The notes: a model not told the origin generated them from the sequence alone. DNA of 64,000 bases from an uncultured Microbacteriaceae bacterium (GCA_903859205.1 CAIOLM010000034.1:89800-153799); one strand, 5' to 3'; positions 9,021 to 17,432 are shown, counted from the first letter of the stretch. Program-made: numbers and translations.

Positions 9021-9707
9021 CTAGCTTTCCTGGGCGACGAAGCCCGATTCCAGCAGGAGGTTGGTGGTCAGGTCGATGTGTTCGCGAAGCAGTTTGGTTG
9101 CCAGTGGCACGTCACCGGCCAGGACGGCATCGGTGATTGCTTGGTGCTCAACGGCGGCGTTGCGCTTCTTGGCTTCACCGATGCGCGCCGACCAGTGGCG
9201 GTAGAGCTCCGCCGAGTCGCGGAGCTGTCCGCAGATGTCGGTGAGGCGCTTGTTGGTGCATCCCTGAAGGAGGGTCGCATGAAAAGCGTTGTGAACCTCG
9301 ACCCAGTCCTCGTTCAGACGGTCTGGGTCGTTCGCGTCCATGGTGGGAGTGTTCGCCATACGAAATTGAGCGGCGAGCACCTCAGATTGCCAGGTGGTAT
9401 CTCCTTCAAGAATCGAGTGCTTAAGCGTGAGCGCTTCAATTTCACAACGAGCCTGGGTTAGTGCAACGAGGTCATCTTTTGAGATGGATGTGACACGAAA
9501 GCCCTGCTGAGGAAGGTTCTCGACCAGGCGCTGCTCGACGAGGCGCGACAGCGCTTCACGAATCACGCCGACACTGAAGCCGTAGCGCTCACTGAGCTGT
9601 GCGAACGGAAGCTTGGTTCCCGGGGTGATTCGACCCGACAAAATGTCAGCGCGCAGGCTCTCGTAGACCTGCCCGTGTCGAGTCTTGCTCAGCTGCGAAA
9701 CTGTCAT
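9021..9707 (-). CDS. GntR-family transcriptional regulator, FadR/FCD subfamily
   Basis: The 228-residue protein has an N-terminal winged helix (about residues 10-75, GQVYESLRADILSGRITPGTKL and RYGFSVGVIREALSRLVEQ) and an all-helical FCD ligand domain (about 85-220). The FCD domain usually binds a carboxylate effector through a metal centre; EVHNAFH and AVEHQAITDAV supply likely histidine ligands. It lies 8 nt after the hydroxylase stop in the same operon, so it would be self-regulated. The likely operators are the TTTCGAAA-core palindromes at three local promoters. That palindrome does not resemble the classical FadR or VanR consensus, so the pairing needs direct testing. Confidence 0.9.
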   Translation of the reverse strand: MTVSQLSKTRHGQVYESLRADILSGRITPGTKLPFAQLSERYGFSVGVIREALSRLVEQRLVENLPQQGFRVTSISKDDLVALTQARCEIEALTLKHSILEGDTTWQSEVLAAQFRMANTPTMDANDPDRLNEDWVEVHNAFHATLLQGCTNKRLTDICGQLRDSAELYRHWSARIGEAKKRNAAVEHQAITDAVLAGDVPLATKLLREHIDLTTNLLLESGFVAQES

Positions 9708-9715
9708 GCTCCCTG

Positions 9716-11287
9716 CTACCTGCCCGTGACTTCGTGAATGAAGTTCTTTGCGAGTGTAGCGACATCGGCAGCGCTCTCGGCGGAACCGTAGACGTAGAAG
9801 TCGGGTCGAACGAGCGCGGCTCCCGCGCCCATGTCGACAAACCAGTTGGCGTAGTGTCCATCAACATCGGTTACCGCGAGCACATCGTCGCGGTGAGCGC
9901 CGGCGGCATCCACCGTGACGACCTCAATGCCCAGACTTCGGAGCGTTGCGATGGTCGAGGACTCAAGCTCAGCCGCCATCGCCGCATCGCGCATGATGAG
10001 CGCGCCCGGTTGCACGACGTCGTCGAAGCGATCAACGCTCGGATGAGCTGCTGTCGACACCCGCCCTTGCCACGAGAGGTATCCACCAGCTTCGCCGTGC
10101 CAAAGGCCTTCGCCTAGGCGGGGCTTGGGAGGCGGAGCTGCTGGCACGCCGGCCTCACGGTCGGCAATCATCGCGGCGTCTCGTGCGGCTGCAGCTTCTT
10201 CGTCGGGGATGCAGATAATGCTTCCGAGGGCAATCGAGAAGTCAATCATGTCTTTCACGTGCACGCTTCGCTCGGCCGTGAACGTGCTCAGCAGTGCGTC
10301 CTGAGCTTTGCCTTGCATCACAAGATCGAGCTTCCACGACAGGTTGACGGCGTCGCGAACTCCCGAGGCTAAGCCCTGTCCAGCGAATGGCGGCATCTTG
10401 TGCGCAGCGTCACCCATGATGAAGACGCGGCCTGAACGCCACTCTTTGGCCCACGCTGATTCGAAGCGGTAAATGGTGTGACGCTCCATCTTGGCGTTAT
10501 CGGGGCGCACATCGAAGGCTGCGAGCAGGTTCCAGATGTTCTCTTCGTTGTCGAGCTCTGCTGGGTTCTCGTCGGGCAGAAGCATGAACTCCCAGCGACG
10601 ACGACCGGGTCCGCCAGGAACGACTGTGGTCGGACGTTTCGGGTCAGCAATTTGGAGCGCGAGGTGCGTGACCTTGCAATCTGGTCCCGGAACGATGTCG
10701 ACCACGAGCCAGTTGAAGAAGTATCCGAGGTCGTTCCATTCGATGTTCTGGCTCTTGCGAGTCTCCGAGTTGGCGCCGTCTGCGCCGATGAGGTACTGAG
10801 CGGTGACCGTTCGTGACGTGCCCGACTCACCATCGGTGAGGTTGACTTTGACAGTGTCTGCGTCTTGGCCCGCAAACGAAACATCGGTGTTCCAGTGGGT
10901 TTCCACGTTTCCCGTTGCGCGCATGCGGGCGTCGAGGTGAGCCTCCATGTTTGGCTGTCCGTAGAAGTAGGTGGTCTGCCAGCCCTGGGGGTCGGGCACG
11001 CTCCAATCGACCTCGAAAAGCGTTTTGTGGTCGGCGTTGACCCAGAGGTAGACGTCGTTGTATTCCTCGAAGGCGTCGGGCATTTTGTCTACGTGCATAT
11101 CGGCTGCCTGAAAAATGCGAGCAATCTCAGCGTCGTGGGCGACCGCGCGAGGAAGAAGGTACTGACCGGACTGCTTGTCGGCAATGAGCACTTTATAGCC
11201 GCGACGACCCATCAGCAGGGCCATCATTTTTCCGACCGGGCCCATGCCCGCGATGACGATATCTACATCGGTGTGTGCGCCCGACAT
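9716..11287 (-). CDS. FAD-dependent aromatic hydroxylase (MhpA/PheA-like group A monooxygenase)
   Basis: This 523-residue flavoprotein hydroxylates an aromatic ring using NAD(P)H and O2. The N-terminal FAD motif is IVIAGMGPVGKMMALLMG, the DG motif is YLIGADGANS, and the GD motif RVFIMGDAAHKMPPFAGQG is followed by GVRDAVNLSWKL. The C-terminal 90 residues look like the thioredoxin-fold tail of the 3-(3-hydroxyphenyl)propionate and phenol hydroxylases. The start at 11287 is chosen because CGAGGAGTCACC precedes the ATG; an upstream in-frame ATG at 11329 falls inside a hairpin and lacks a ribosome site. First gene of the hydroxylase-gntR-Dabb operon. Candidate substrates are 3-hydroxybenzoate, resorcinol-like phenols or hydroxyphenylpropionate. 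No ring-cleaving dioxygenase is encoded nearby. Confidence 0.88.
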   Translation of the reverse strand: MSGAHTDVDIVIAGMGPVGKMMALLMGRRGYKVLIADKQSGQYLLPRAVAHDAEIARIFQAADMHVDKMPDAFEEYNDVYLWVNADHKTLFEVDWSVPDPQGWQTTYFYGQPNMEAHLDARMRATGNVETHWNTDVSFAGQDADTVKVNLTDGESGTSRTVTAQYLIGADGANSETRKSQNIEWNDLGYFFNWLVVDIVPGPDCKVTHLALQIADPKRPTTVVPGGPGRRRWEFMLLPDENPAELDNEENIWNLLAAFDVRPDNAKMERHTIYRFESAWAKEWRSGRVFIMGDAAHKMPPFAGQGLASGVRDAVNLSWKLDLVMQGKAQDALLSTFTAERSVHVKDMIDFSIALGSIICIPDEEAAAARDAAMIADREAGVPAAPPPKPRLGEGLWHGEAGGYLSWQGRVSTAAHPSVDRFDDVVQPGALIMRDAAMAAELESSTIATLRSLGIEVVTVDAAGAHRDDVLAVTDVDGHYANWFVDMGAGAALVRPDFYVYGSAESAADVATLAKNFIHEVTGR

Positions 11288-11316
11288 GGTGACTCCTCGT
11301 TGAGTTAGGTGTTCAG

Positions 11317-11336
11317 GAGACGCAAACATGCGTCTC
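11317..11336 (-). other. Perfect hairpin in the hydroxylase mRNA leader
   Basis: GAGACGCA and TGCGTCTC form a perfect 8-bp stem with a 4-nt loop. It lies between the putative promoter (-10 TAGATT, minus strand, 11353-11348) and the ribosome-binding site of the hydroxylase gene, about 30 nt upstream of the ATG. It has no U-tract, so an RNA stability or protein-binding role is more likely than termination. Confidence 0.55.
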
Positions 11337-11341
11337 GCGGC

Positions 11342-11370
11342 ATTTCGAATCTACAAGAAATTTCGAAATT
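11342..11370. promoter_or_regulatory. Tandem operator-like palindromes before the hydroxylase operon
   Basis: The perfect 12-bp palindrome AATTTCGAAATT occupies 11359-11370. A degenerate copy, ATTTCGAAT, occupies 11342-11350, with centres 18 bp apart. On the minus strand TAGATT (11353-11348) is a candidate -10 overlapping the degenerate copy. The 12-mer sits between the CoA-transferase B stop and the hydroxylase gene, so it most likely controls the hydroxylase operon. Confidence 0.65.
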
Positions 11371-11375
11371 CTGCA

Positions 11376-12020
11376 CTAATTCTTTACGAGGTCAACGGTG
11401 AAGGTGTCTCCGGTTTTTTCACGCAGCTCTTGCTCGGTGACTCCAGGTGCCATCGCGCGTAGAACGAGTCCGTTCTCGGTCACATCAAAGACCGCTAGGT
11501 CGCTGATGATGATGTCGACGCAGCGCAAACCAGTCAAGGGAAGGTCGCATTCGGCAACGATTTTGGGCGTGCCGTCCTTTGAGACGTGATCGGTCAGCAC
11601 AATGACAAAGGGAGTGCCCGCAACCAGGTCCATCGCGCCGCCCATGCCCTTGACCAATTTTCCGGGGATGGTCCAATTGGCCAGGTCGCCGTGCCCCGAA
11701 ACTTGAAGTGCGCCAAGCACTGCCGCGTGAACGTGCCCACCACGAATCATGCCGAATGAGGTGGCGGAATCGAAGATGCTTGCGCCGGGCAACAGTGTCA
11801 CCGTCTGCTTCCCCGCGTTGATGAGGTCGGCGTCTTCGTCCCCCTCAAAGGGGAAGGGCCCCATTCCCAAGATGCCGTTCTCACTCTGCAGATACACAGT
11901 GACTCCGGGCGGGAGATGGTTGGCCACGAGGGTGGGGATACCGATGCCTAGGTTGACGTATTGTCCGTCTTTGAGTTCGAGTGCTGCCAGCGCAGCCATT
12001 TCGTCGCGTGTCCAGGCCAT
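11376..12020 (-). CDS. scoB: 3-oxoacid CoA-transferase subunit B
   Basis: This 214-residue beta subunit carries the catalytic glutamate that forms the acyl-glutamyl-CoA intermediate; it is Glu47 in SENGILG. The glycine-rich [12 protein letters not shown] segment and the GGAMDLV segment are family typical. With subunit A it moves CoA from succinyl-CoA or an acyl-CoA to a 3-oxoacid such as acetoacetate or 3-oxoadipate. The ATG at 12020 lies 12 nt after the subunit A stop, so the two are co-transcribed. The final gene of the pair ends 5 bp from the operator of the hydroxylase operon. The local aromatic genes make 3-oxoadipate (PcaIJ role) plausible, but SCOT activity on acetoacetate cannot be excluded. 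Confidence 0.92.
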   Translation of the reverse strand: MAWTRDEMAALAALELKDGQYVNLGIGIPTLVANHLPPGVTVYLQSENGILGMGPFPFEGDEDADLINAGKQTVTLLPGASIFDSATSFGMIRGGHVHAAVLGALQVSGHGDLANWTIPGKLVKGMGGAMDLVAGTPFVIVLTDHVSKDGTPKIVAECDLPLTGLRCVDIIISDLAVFDVTENGLVLRAMAPGVTEQELREKTGDTFTVDLVKN

Positions 12021-12032
12021 GGTCGTGCCCTC

Positions 12033-12740
12033 CTATGCCGTTCGCGGACGAACGGTCCGTTGCTCGATGTCTTTTTCGCGCGGGAGCGCCTGCACCAGGC
12101 GCTGAACGAAAATTCCCGGAGTCATCACCGCGGCGGGATCGATGTATTCACCCTCGGGCAGGATGATTTCGGCCTCGACGACGGTCAACTTTCCGCAGGT
12201 CGCCGCGAGTGGGTTGAAGTTGCGCGAGGTCATGCGGTAGAGCAGGTTGCCGGCGAGGTCGGCCGTGTGAGCGCGGACCAACGAAAAGTCAGTAACGATT
12301 CCACGCTCGAGAATGTACGTCTCGCCGTCGAAGACCTCATGAGACTTACCCTCGGCAACGGGGGTGCCGACACCCGTCTTCGTGAAAAAGCCGGCGATGC
12401 CCGCGCCTCCGGCACGCATCCGCTCAGCCAAGGTTCCTTGCGGGGTGAACTCGACCTCGAGCTTGCCCTCAATGAACTGCTGTGCAAAAAGCTTGTTCTC
12501 CCCGACATAAGAGGCGATGACCTTCCCGACCTGATGGTTTTCGAGAAGGAGCCCGAGGCTCTTGCCATCGATGCCGAGGTTGTTTGAGACGATGGTCAGG
12601 TTCTTGGCGCCGGAGTCGCGCACAGCCTCAATGAGATCGTTGGGGTTGCCACTGAGCCCGAAGCCACCGACGGCCAGGGTCGCTCCATCAAATACGGCAT
12701 TGCCAATCGCCTCAGCGGCCGATGACCAGATTTTTGACAT
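12033..12740 (-). CDS. scoA: 3-oxoacid CoA-transferase subunit A
   Basis: This 235-residue alpha subunit has the CoA-transferase family I signature: GATLAVGGFGLSGNPNDLI near residue 20, TPQGTLAERMRAGGAGI in the middle and the RNFNPLAA motif late. It pairs with subunit B to form the heterotetramer. The ATG at 12740 is chosen because AAAGGAGATGG precedes it; the frame upstream is open but has no similarity. The operator palindrome at 12783-12794 overlaps the -35 position relative to a -10 TAGAGT (minus strand, 12762-12757). It is the promoter-proximal gene of a two-gene operon in the catabolic island. Confidence 0.92.
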   Translation of the reverse strand: MSKIWSSAAEAIGNAVFDGATLAVGGFGLSGNPNDLIEAVRDSGAKNLTIVSNNLGIDGKSLGLLLENHQVGKVIASYVGENKLFAQQFIEGKLEVEFTPQGTLAERMRAGGAGIAGFFTKTGVGTPVAEGKSHEVFDGETYILERGIVTDFSLVRAHTADLAGNLLYRMTSRNFNPLAATCGKLTVVEAEIILPEGEYIDPAAVMTPGIFVQRLVQALPREKDIEQRTVRPRTA

Positions 12741-12782
12741 CCATCTCCTTTGACGAACTCTATCCTCGCACCGTCGGGCGAT

Positions 12783-12794
12783 AATTTCGAAATT
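12783..12794. promoter_or_regulatory. Palindromic operator-like site before scoA-scoB
   Basis: An exact AATTTCGAAATT 12-mer, identical to the one before the hydroxylase operon. It would overlap the -35 element of the scoA promoter, a position expected of a repressor site. By rough calculation at 60% GC this 12-mer should occur far less than once in 64 kb. Confidence 0.65.
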
Positions 12795-12832
12795 TTCAGA
12801 GATGTCAGGTATCGGGGGTGAAAAGATTAAGC

Positions 12833-12866
12833 GCCAGAGGGCCACCACGCGTGATGGCCCTCTGGC
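12833..12866 (-). terminator. Strong inverted repeat, probable terminator of accD-accE
   Basis: A 34-nt inverted repeat with arms GCCAGAGGGCCA and TGGCCCTCTGGC continues inwards through CACG/CGTG with one mismatched pair. Read on the minus strand it is followed by CTTAATCTTTTC, a moderate U-rich tail, and it lies about 165 nt past the accE stop. The rest of the stretch to 13031 shows no gene or convincing site. Confidence 0.6.
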
Positions 12867-13031
12867 TGAGCTCGTCAGGGCAACAACCCGAAAAAGTGCA
12901 CTGACGGGCACTACCGGCATCGGATGGGGGAAAACGATGACGGCTAGTCACCAAGTGTTTCGCGCCCCGCGCCCGCGCGCAAGAGCAAAGTCGTGCCGGT
13001 GTGACTCAAAACCGGGCCGAGTCAGAGACAG

Positions 13032-13244
13032 CTACGCGGTGAACTCGCGACCGAATCCTCGGTCTTCGACCATGTCTTCACGAATGCTGATTTGCGACTT
13101 GGCCCACGAGTTCATTCCGGGCGACTGAACTGCGTGCTCGATGACCGACTCTTCGTTGATCTGCGCGTCGAGTACGGCCCAGACAGCCGCTTTCTCTTCG
13201 GGGGTGACCCCGCGCGTAATGAAGCGCACGTCTTCGATTTTCAC
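13032..13244 (-). CDS. accE: Acyl-CoA carboxylase epsilon subunit
   Basis: This 70-residue protein matches the small actinobacterial AccE subunit: an N-terminal strand ([21 protein letters not shown]), a variable middle and the SWAKSQ segment close to the C-terminus. AccE stabilises or activates the AccA-AccD holoenzyme. The ATG at 13244 overlaps the accD stop by 4 nt, the usual coupled arrangement. It ends the accD-accE operon ahead of the hairpin at 12833-12866. Confidence 0.88.
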   Translation of the reverse strand: MKIEDVRFITRGVTPEEKAAVWAVLDAQINEESVIEHAVQSPGMNSWAKSQISIREDMVEDRGFGREFTA

Positions 13245-14839
13245 AGCGGGATGTTTCCGTGCTTCTTGGGCGGAAGGCTCGCGCGCTTGCCACGCAGGGC
13301 ACGCATTGCCTTGACGATGGCAACACGGGTGGCGGCCGGTTCGATGATGCCATCGAGCTCGCCACGCTCAGCCGCGAGGAACGGGCTTGCCACGTTGTAG
13401 GTGTACTCATTCGCGAGCTTGGTGCGAACGGCAGCGACGTCTTCGCCGGCGGCCTCGGCGGCCTTGATCTTGTCGCGGTACAAGATGTTGACCGCACCCT
13501 GACCACCCATCACGGCAATCTCGGCGGTGGGCCAGGCGAGGTTGATGTCGGCACCGAGCTGCTTGGAGCCCATGACGATGTAGGCGCCGCCGTAGGCCTT
13601 GCGGGTAATGACGGTGACCAAAGGAACAGTTGCCTCTGCATATGCGTAGAGAAGCTTTGCGCCACGGCGGATAACGCCGCTCCACTCCTGGTCGGTACCG
13701 GGCAGGTATCCGGGAACGTCAACAATGGTGACGATCGGAATCGAGAACGCGTCACAGAAACGAACAAAGCGGCTTGCCTTTTCACCGGCCTCGATGTTCA
13801 GGGTTCCGGCCATCTGCGACGGCTGGTTGGCGATGATGCCGACCGAGCGACCCTCAACGCGAGCAAATCCGATCACAATGTTGGGAGCGAACAGCGGCTG
13901 TACCTCAAGGAACTCACCGCGGTCGACGACGTGCTTGATGATTTCGTGAACGTCATAGGGCTGGTTCGGTGAGTCGGGGATGAGCGTGTTCAGGCGCTTG
14001 TCGGCATCTGTTATCTCGAGCTCGACCTCGCTGTCGTAGACCGGGTGCTCTGCCATGTTGTTGTCGGGCAGGTAGCCAATCAGGTTGCGGGCGTAGTCGA
14101 GGGCATCGCTCTCGTCGCTGGCGAGGTAGTGCGAGACACCCGAGACGGTGTTGTGAGCGAGTGCGCCACCGAGCTCTTCAAAGCCGACGTCTTCACCGGT
14201 CACGGTCTTGATGACGTCGGGGCCGGTCACGAACATGTGGCTGGTCTTGTCGACCATGATGACGAAGTCGGTCAGGGCGGGTGAGTACACGGCGCCGCCG
14301 GCGGCCGGTCCCATGATGATCGAAATCTGCGGGATGACACCCGAGGCCGCAGTGTTGCGACGGAAGATTTCGCCGTACTTTCCGAGGGCCACAACGCCCT
14401 CCTGAATGCGAGCTCCACCGGAGTCGAGCATGCCGATGATGGGCACGCCGGTGCGGAGCGCGAGATCCATGATCTTGATGATTTTCTCGCCGGCGACCTC
14501 ACCGAGCGAACCACCGAAGATGGTGAAGTCTTGAGAGTAGACGGCGACCTGGCGGCCGTGAATGGTTCCGGTTCCGGTCACGACGGCGTCACCGTAGGGG
14601 CGCTTGGCGTCCATGCCGAAAGCGGTCGTGCGGTGGCGAACGAATTCGTCAAGCTCGACGAACGAGCCTGGGTCGAGCAGTTCCGCAATGCGCTCGCGGG
14701 CGGTCATCTTGCCCTTGGCGTGCTGCTTCTCGATAGCGGCCTCACCACTTGCCGTTACCGCTTCGTGGTAGCGCTTCTTGAGGTCGGCAAGTTTGCCCGC
14801 GGTAGTAAACGGGTCAGTCGAATCTGCTTTGTCAGTCAC
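13241..14839 (-). CDS. accD5: Acyl-CoA carboxylase beta subunit (carboxyltransferase)
   Basis: This 532-residue carboxyltransferase transfers CO2 from carboxybiotin to acetyl- or propionyl-CoA. It shows the two crotonase-like halves: [21 protein letters not shown] and GGARIQEGV in the first, and [24 protein letters not shown] and [19 protein letters not shown] in the second. The GTG at 14839 is preferred because MTDKADS and the conserved [13 protein letters not shown] helix follow. There is no Shine-Dalgarno sequence, but TAGTGT lies 7 nt upstream, as in a leaderless gene. It is coupled to accE and divergent from birA by 42 bp. The order resembles the accD5-accE5-birA block of mycobacteria, where the substrate is mainly propionyl-CoA. 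Confidence 0.95.
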   Translation of the reverse strand: MTDKADSTDPFTTAGKLADLKKRYHEAVTASGEAAIEKQHAKGKMTARERIAELLDPGSFVELDEFVRHRTTAFGMDAKRPYGDAVVTGTGTIHGRQVAVYSQDFTIFGGSLGEVAGEKIIKIMDLALRTGVPIIGMLDSGGARIQEGVVALGKYGEIFRRNTAASGVIPQISIIMGPAAGGAVYSPALTDFVIMVDKTSHMFVTGPDVIKTVTGEDVGFEELGGALAHNTVSGVSHYLASDESDALDYARNLIGYLPDNNMAEHPVYDSEVELEITDADKRLNTLIPDSPNQPYDVHEIIKHVVDRGEFLEVQPLFAPNIVIGFARVEGRSVGIIANQPSQMAGTLNIEAGEKASRFVRFCDAFSIPIVTIVDVPGYLPGTDQEWSGVIRRGAKLLYAYAEATVPLVTVITRKAYGGAYIVMGSKQLGADINLAWPTAEIAVMGGQGAVNILYRDKIKAAEAAGEDVAAVRTKLANEYTYNVASPFLAAERGELDGIIEPAATRVAIVKAMRALRGKRASLPPKKHGNIPL

Positions 14840-14881
14840 GGAATCAACACTATCGAAGCCTGCACCAGAGACAATGTTCCT

Positions 14882-15688
14882 ATGACGTTGAGCCGAACCC
14901 GCGAGATAAGTCCCCGCGTCGTGTGGCTCGATGAGATTGGCTCCACGAACACCGAACTTGCCCGCCTTCTCGCTCTTGAGCCGGCGGATGCATGGCCGCA
15001 CTTGGGCGTGGTTGCCACCGACACCCAGACCGCGGGCAAGGGACGGCTGGGGCGAGTCTGGAGCGCTCCGGCGGGTACATCCTTGGCCGCCTCGGTCCTC
15101 GTGCGACCTGGACGCGGCCGACCGTTTAGCGCCGAGGGCTACGGCTGGCTCCCCCTGATCGCCGGAACCGCAATGGCTCGAGCACTTTCTTCGCTGGTGC
15201 CCGCGCCGGCTCAGGTGGAGCTCAAGTGGCCCAACGATGTTCAGATCGACGGCGCCAAAGTCTGTGGAATTTTGACTGAACTGCAGCCGGACGGGTCGGT
15301 CATTATTGGCTCGGGCGTCAACCTGACCCTCGCTGCCGACCAGTTGCCCACGCCCACGTCGACCTCACTCGCGCTCGCCGGAGCAACCAGCACGGCTGCC
15401 GATAACGTCTTGGCCGCGTACCTCAGTGAACTCGCCCCCTTGCTCGATCGGCTCGCTGCGACTGGTGGAGATGCGAGTGCCGCCGGTTTGGTGACCGATG
15501 TGAGTACTAGCTGCAGCACAATCGGGCGCAGCGTTCGCGTCGAACTGCCGTCGGGAGAAAAACCGGTCGGCACTGCACTGGGTCTCGACGCCCGCGGCTG
15601 CCTCATCGTGACAACGATGGAGGGGGAAAGCCTCGCTGTGGCGGCCGGAGATGTGACCCACTTGCGGGTAATAATGAATGGTGACTGA
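14882..15688 (+). CDS. birA: Biotin-[acetyl-CoA-carboxylase] ligase
   Basis: This 268-residue ligase activates biotin as biotinyl-AMP and attaches it to the lysine of AccA-type biotinyl domains. The adenylate loop reads GKGRLGR (residues 52-58; usually GRGRxGR), followed by KWPNDV, KVCGIL and GSGVNL, with the SH3-like C-terminal domain at about 220-268. There is no N-terminal helix-turn-helix, so this is a monofunctional class I enzyme rather than a repressor. The ATG at 14882 is chosen because the conserved [12 protein letters not shown] segment lies near the N-terminus. It is divergent from accD5 and overlaps the next gene by 11 nt. Confidence 0.92.
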   Translation: MTLSRTREISPRVVWLDEIGSTNTELARLLALEPADAWPHLGVVATDTQTAGKGRLGRVWSAPAGTSLAASVLVRPGRGRPFSAEGYGWLPLIAGTAMARALSSLVPAPAQVELKWPNDVQIDGAKVCGILTELQPDGSVIIGSGVNLTLAADQLPTPTSTSLALAGATSTAADNVLAAYLSELAPLLDRLAATGGDASAAGLVTDVSTSCSTIGRSVRVELPSGEKPVGTALGLDARGCLIVTTMEGESLAVAAGDVTHLRVIMNGD

Positions 15689-16208
15689 ACCCATCGCCAT
15701 CGACTCAGAGGGCTACCCTCTGAACACCGGATCGATGCCGGTCAGTATCGTCAACGAAAACCGCATTGCCAAGTTGCGCCATCACGCGGGCTCACTGCTC
15801 TGGCCGGCCCTCGGGTTCATCGTCTTCACCAGTGCGGCCGGATTTGCCGCAGGGTATTTCCCCGATGCCTGGATGCAAATCGCCCTGTGGAGCATCTACG
15901 GAATTTTGGTCATCGCCTTTGTCATTGTGCCGTGGTTGCGCTGGCTCGCTTCGAGCATCACGATCACCTCGCACCGTGTAGTTCTGGCGCAGGGACTACT
16001 CGTTCGTTCACGCCGCGAAATTCTGCTGATGCGGGTTCACGATGTCACCCTTCGTCGCTCCGCGGGCCAAATGCTCTTTGGTTCGGGTGACATCCTGCTT
16101 GGTGTGGGCGCGGAGCAGCCCGTGCGCATCCACGCGGTCCCGCGCCCGAATTTGGTTCTCGCCGCGTTGACCGACCTCGTCCACGCGTCGTCACCGCGCT
16201 CGCGCTAG
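15678..16208 (+). CDS. PH-domain membrane protein (Rv3278c-like)
   Basis: This 176-residue protein has two transmembrane helices (about residues 40-61 and 67-90) and a bacterial pleckstrin-homology domain (about 95-170, ITITSHRVVLAQGLLVRSRREILLMRVHDVTLRRS). It belongs to the PH-like YdbS/DUF304 group. Its function is unknown. Its position between birA and purK is conserved in actinobacteria as I recall. It overlaps birA by 11 nt and its stop overlaps the stop of the convergent mannosyltransferase gene within a shared CTAG (16205-16208). Confidence 0.8.
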   Translation: MVTEPIAIDSEGYPLNTGSMPVSIVNENRIAKLRHHAGSLLWPALGFIVFTSAAGFAAGYFPDAWMQIALWSIYGILVIAFVIVPWLRWLASSITITSHRVVLAQGLLVRSRREILLMRVHDVTLRRSAGQMLFGSGDILLGVGAEQPVRIHAVPRPNLVLAALTDLVHASSPRSR

Positions 16209-16948
16209 CGACCGAACAGTCTGGCCAGTCCCCACACGGTGACTTTGCCCATAGCCTCGCGCACGATGGAGCCACTCATCTTCGACTGCCCGTGCTCGCG
16301 TTCGCGAAAAACAATGGGCACTTCGGTTTCGAGGTATCCCGCGTTGCGCACGCGCCTGGTCATATCAATCTGAAAACAGTAGCCATGTGATTCGACATTC
16401 TCGAGATGGATGTCCTTCAGCACGCCCGGCCCAAACGCACGGAACCCGGCCGTTGCATCCTTCACCGCAAGGCCCAGCATGACTCGGGCGTAGGCATTTC
16501 CCGCCCGACTCAGGAGTTCTCGATGCCAGGGCCAGTCGATCACGCTGCCGCCGGCGACCCAGCGCGAACCGATGCTCAGGCCCCAGCCGCTACCCGGGCG
16601 CACGGCGGCGATGAGCGCCGGGAGCGCGTCGGCCGGGTGTGACCCGTCGGCATCCATTTCTACGACTACCTCATACGAGCGGGCCAGCGCCCACTCAAAT
16701 CCGGCGAGGTAGGCGTCACCGAGACCGCTCTTGATGGCCCGGTGCAGCACAAAGATGTTCCCGTCGGTCGCCGCGAAGGCGTCAGCAAGCTCGCCTGTGC
16801 CGTCGGGGCTGTCGTCATCGACGATGAGTATGTGCGCGCTCGGAATCGCTGCTCGAATCGCCGGAACGATGAGCGGCAGGTTCTCTATTTCGTTGTACGT
16901 CGGCACAATGACCAGCGCCGCCGACCCACTCTCGCGAACGTCAGTCAT
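16205..16948 (-). CDS. Polyprenol-phosphate mannosyltransferase-like GT2 (DPM1/Ppm family)
   Basis: This 247-residue cytosolic GT-A glycosyltransferase closely matches dolichol/polyprenol-phosphate mannose synthases. It has VIVPTYNEIENL at the N-terminus, the nucleotide-binding IVDDDSPDGT, the metal motif EMDADGSHP, and the acceptor-side GSRWVAGGSV and REREHGQSKM near the end. It would make polyprenyl-phosphate-mannose from GDP-mannose for lipoglycan or protein mannosylation. There is no fused acyltransferase domain as in mycobacterial Ppm1. The stop overlaps the convergent PH gene and the start overlaps the upstream gtrA by 8 nt, so GtrA and this enzyme are co-expressed. ManA and ManB elsewhere in the window supply mannose-phosphate. 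Confidence 0.88.
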   Translation of the reverse strand: MTDVRESGSAALVIVPTYNEIENLPLIVPAIRAAIPSAHILIVDDDSPDGTGELADAFAATDGNIFVLHRAIKSGLGDAYLAGFEWALARSYEVVVEMDADGSHPADALPALIAAVRPGSGWGLSIGSRWVAGGSVIDWPWHRELLSRAGNAYARVMLGLAVKDATAGFRAFGPGVLKDIHLENVESHGYCFQIDMTRRVRNAGYLETEVPIVFREREHGQSKMSGSIVREAMGKVTVWGLARLFGR

Positions 16949-17432
16949 TGATGCTCACCCCGGTCGCGCCGCGGTTGCCCGGGTTCCAGACCCAGAAGCG
17001 GTAGAGCACGAAACGCACCAGCGTTCCGAGAACGAGCCCCACGATGTTTGCAGAGATGTTGTCTTCGAGCAGGGTGGTGAGCCCCAGCCAATAGTGCGAG
17101 ATGCCGAGGCAGGCGAGTGTGACGCCCAGGCCGATGAGCGAGGCGGCCACGAACTCCACGAACTCGCGAAGAACGTGCTTGTGACGAACTTTGCGGAAGG
17201 TCCAGTAGCGGTTACCGAGCCAGTTGAAGACGATGGCCACCGATGTGCTGACAAATTTTGCGCCGAGGGCTGCGGTGATCCACCAGGCGTCTGGGCCGTC
17301 TGCCAGTCGCAGCAGGTTGAAGATTCCGACGTCGATGCCCACCCCAATGAGACCCACCACGCCGAACTTGAGAAAGTAGCTCAGCAGGTTCGTCCAGATG
17401 CGCTTGGGCACGGAAGTCGTCGTCACTGTCAT
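16941..17432 (-). CDS. GtrA-family membrane protein
   Basis: This 163-residue protein has the four-helix GtrA fold: helices at about 20-40, 48-68, 88-108 and 122-145, with FGVVGLIGVGIDVGIFNLL and the conserved FNWLGNRYWTFR. GtrA proteins are thought to help move or use polyprenyl-phosphate-linked sugars. The 8-nt overlap with the Ppm-like gene supports a joint role in presenting polyprenyl-phosphate-mannose. It is divergent from purK across 84 bp. Confidence 0.87.
   Translation of the reverse strand: MTVTTTSVPKRIWTNLLSYFLKFGVVGLIGVGIDVGIFNLLRLADGPDAWWITAALGAKFVSTSVAIVFNWLGNRYWTFRKVRHKHVLREFVEFVAASLIGLGVTLACLGISHYWLGLTTLLEDNISANIVGLVLGTLVRFVLYRFWVWNPGNRGATGVSIND

Noticed and set aside
12867..13031. 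Possible small gene or RNA downstream of accE
   Set aside because: The only open frame overlaps the operator and terminator, has no ribosome site and no recognisable product. A short GACTC hairpin at 13002-13024 has no U-tract.
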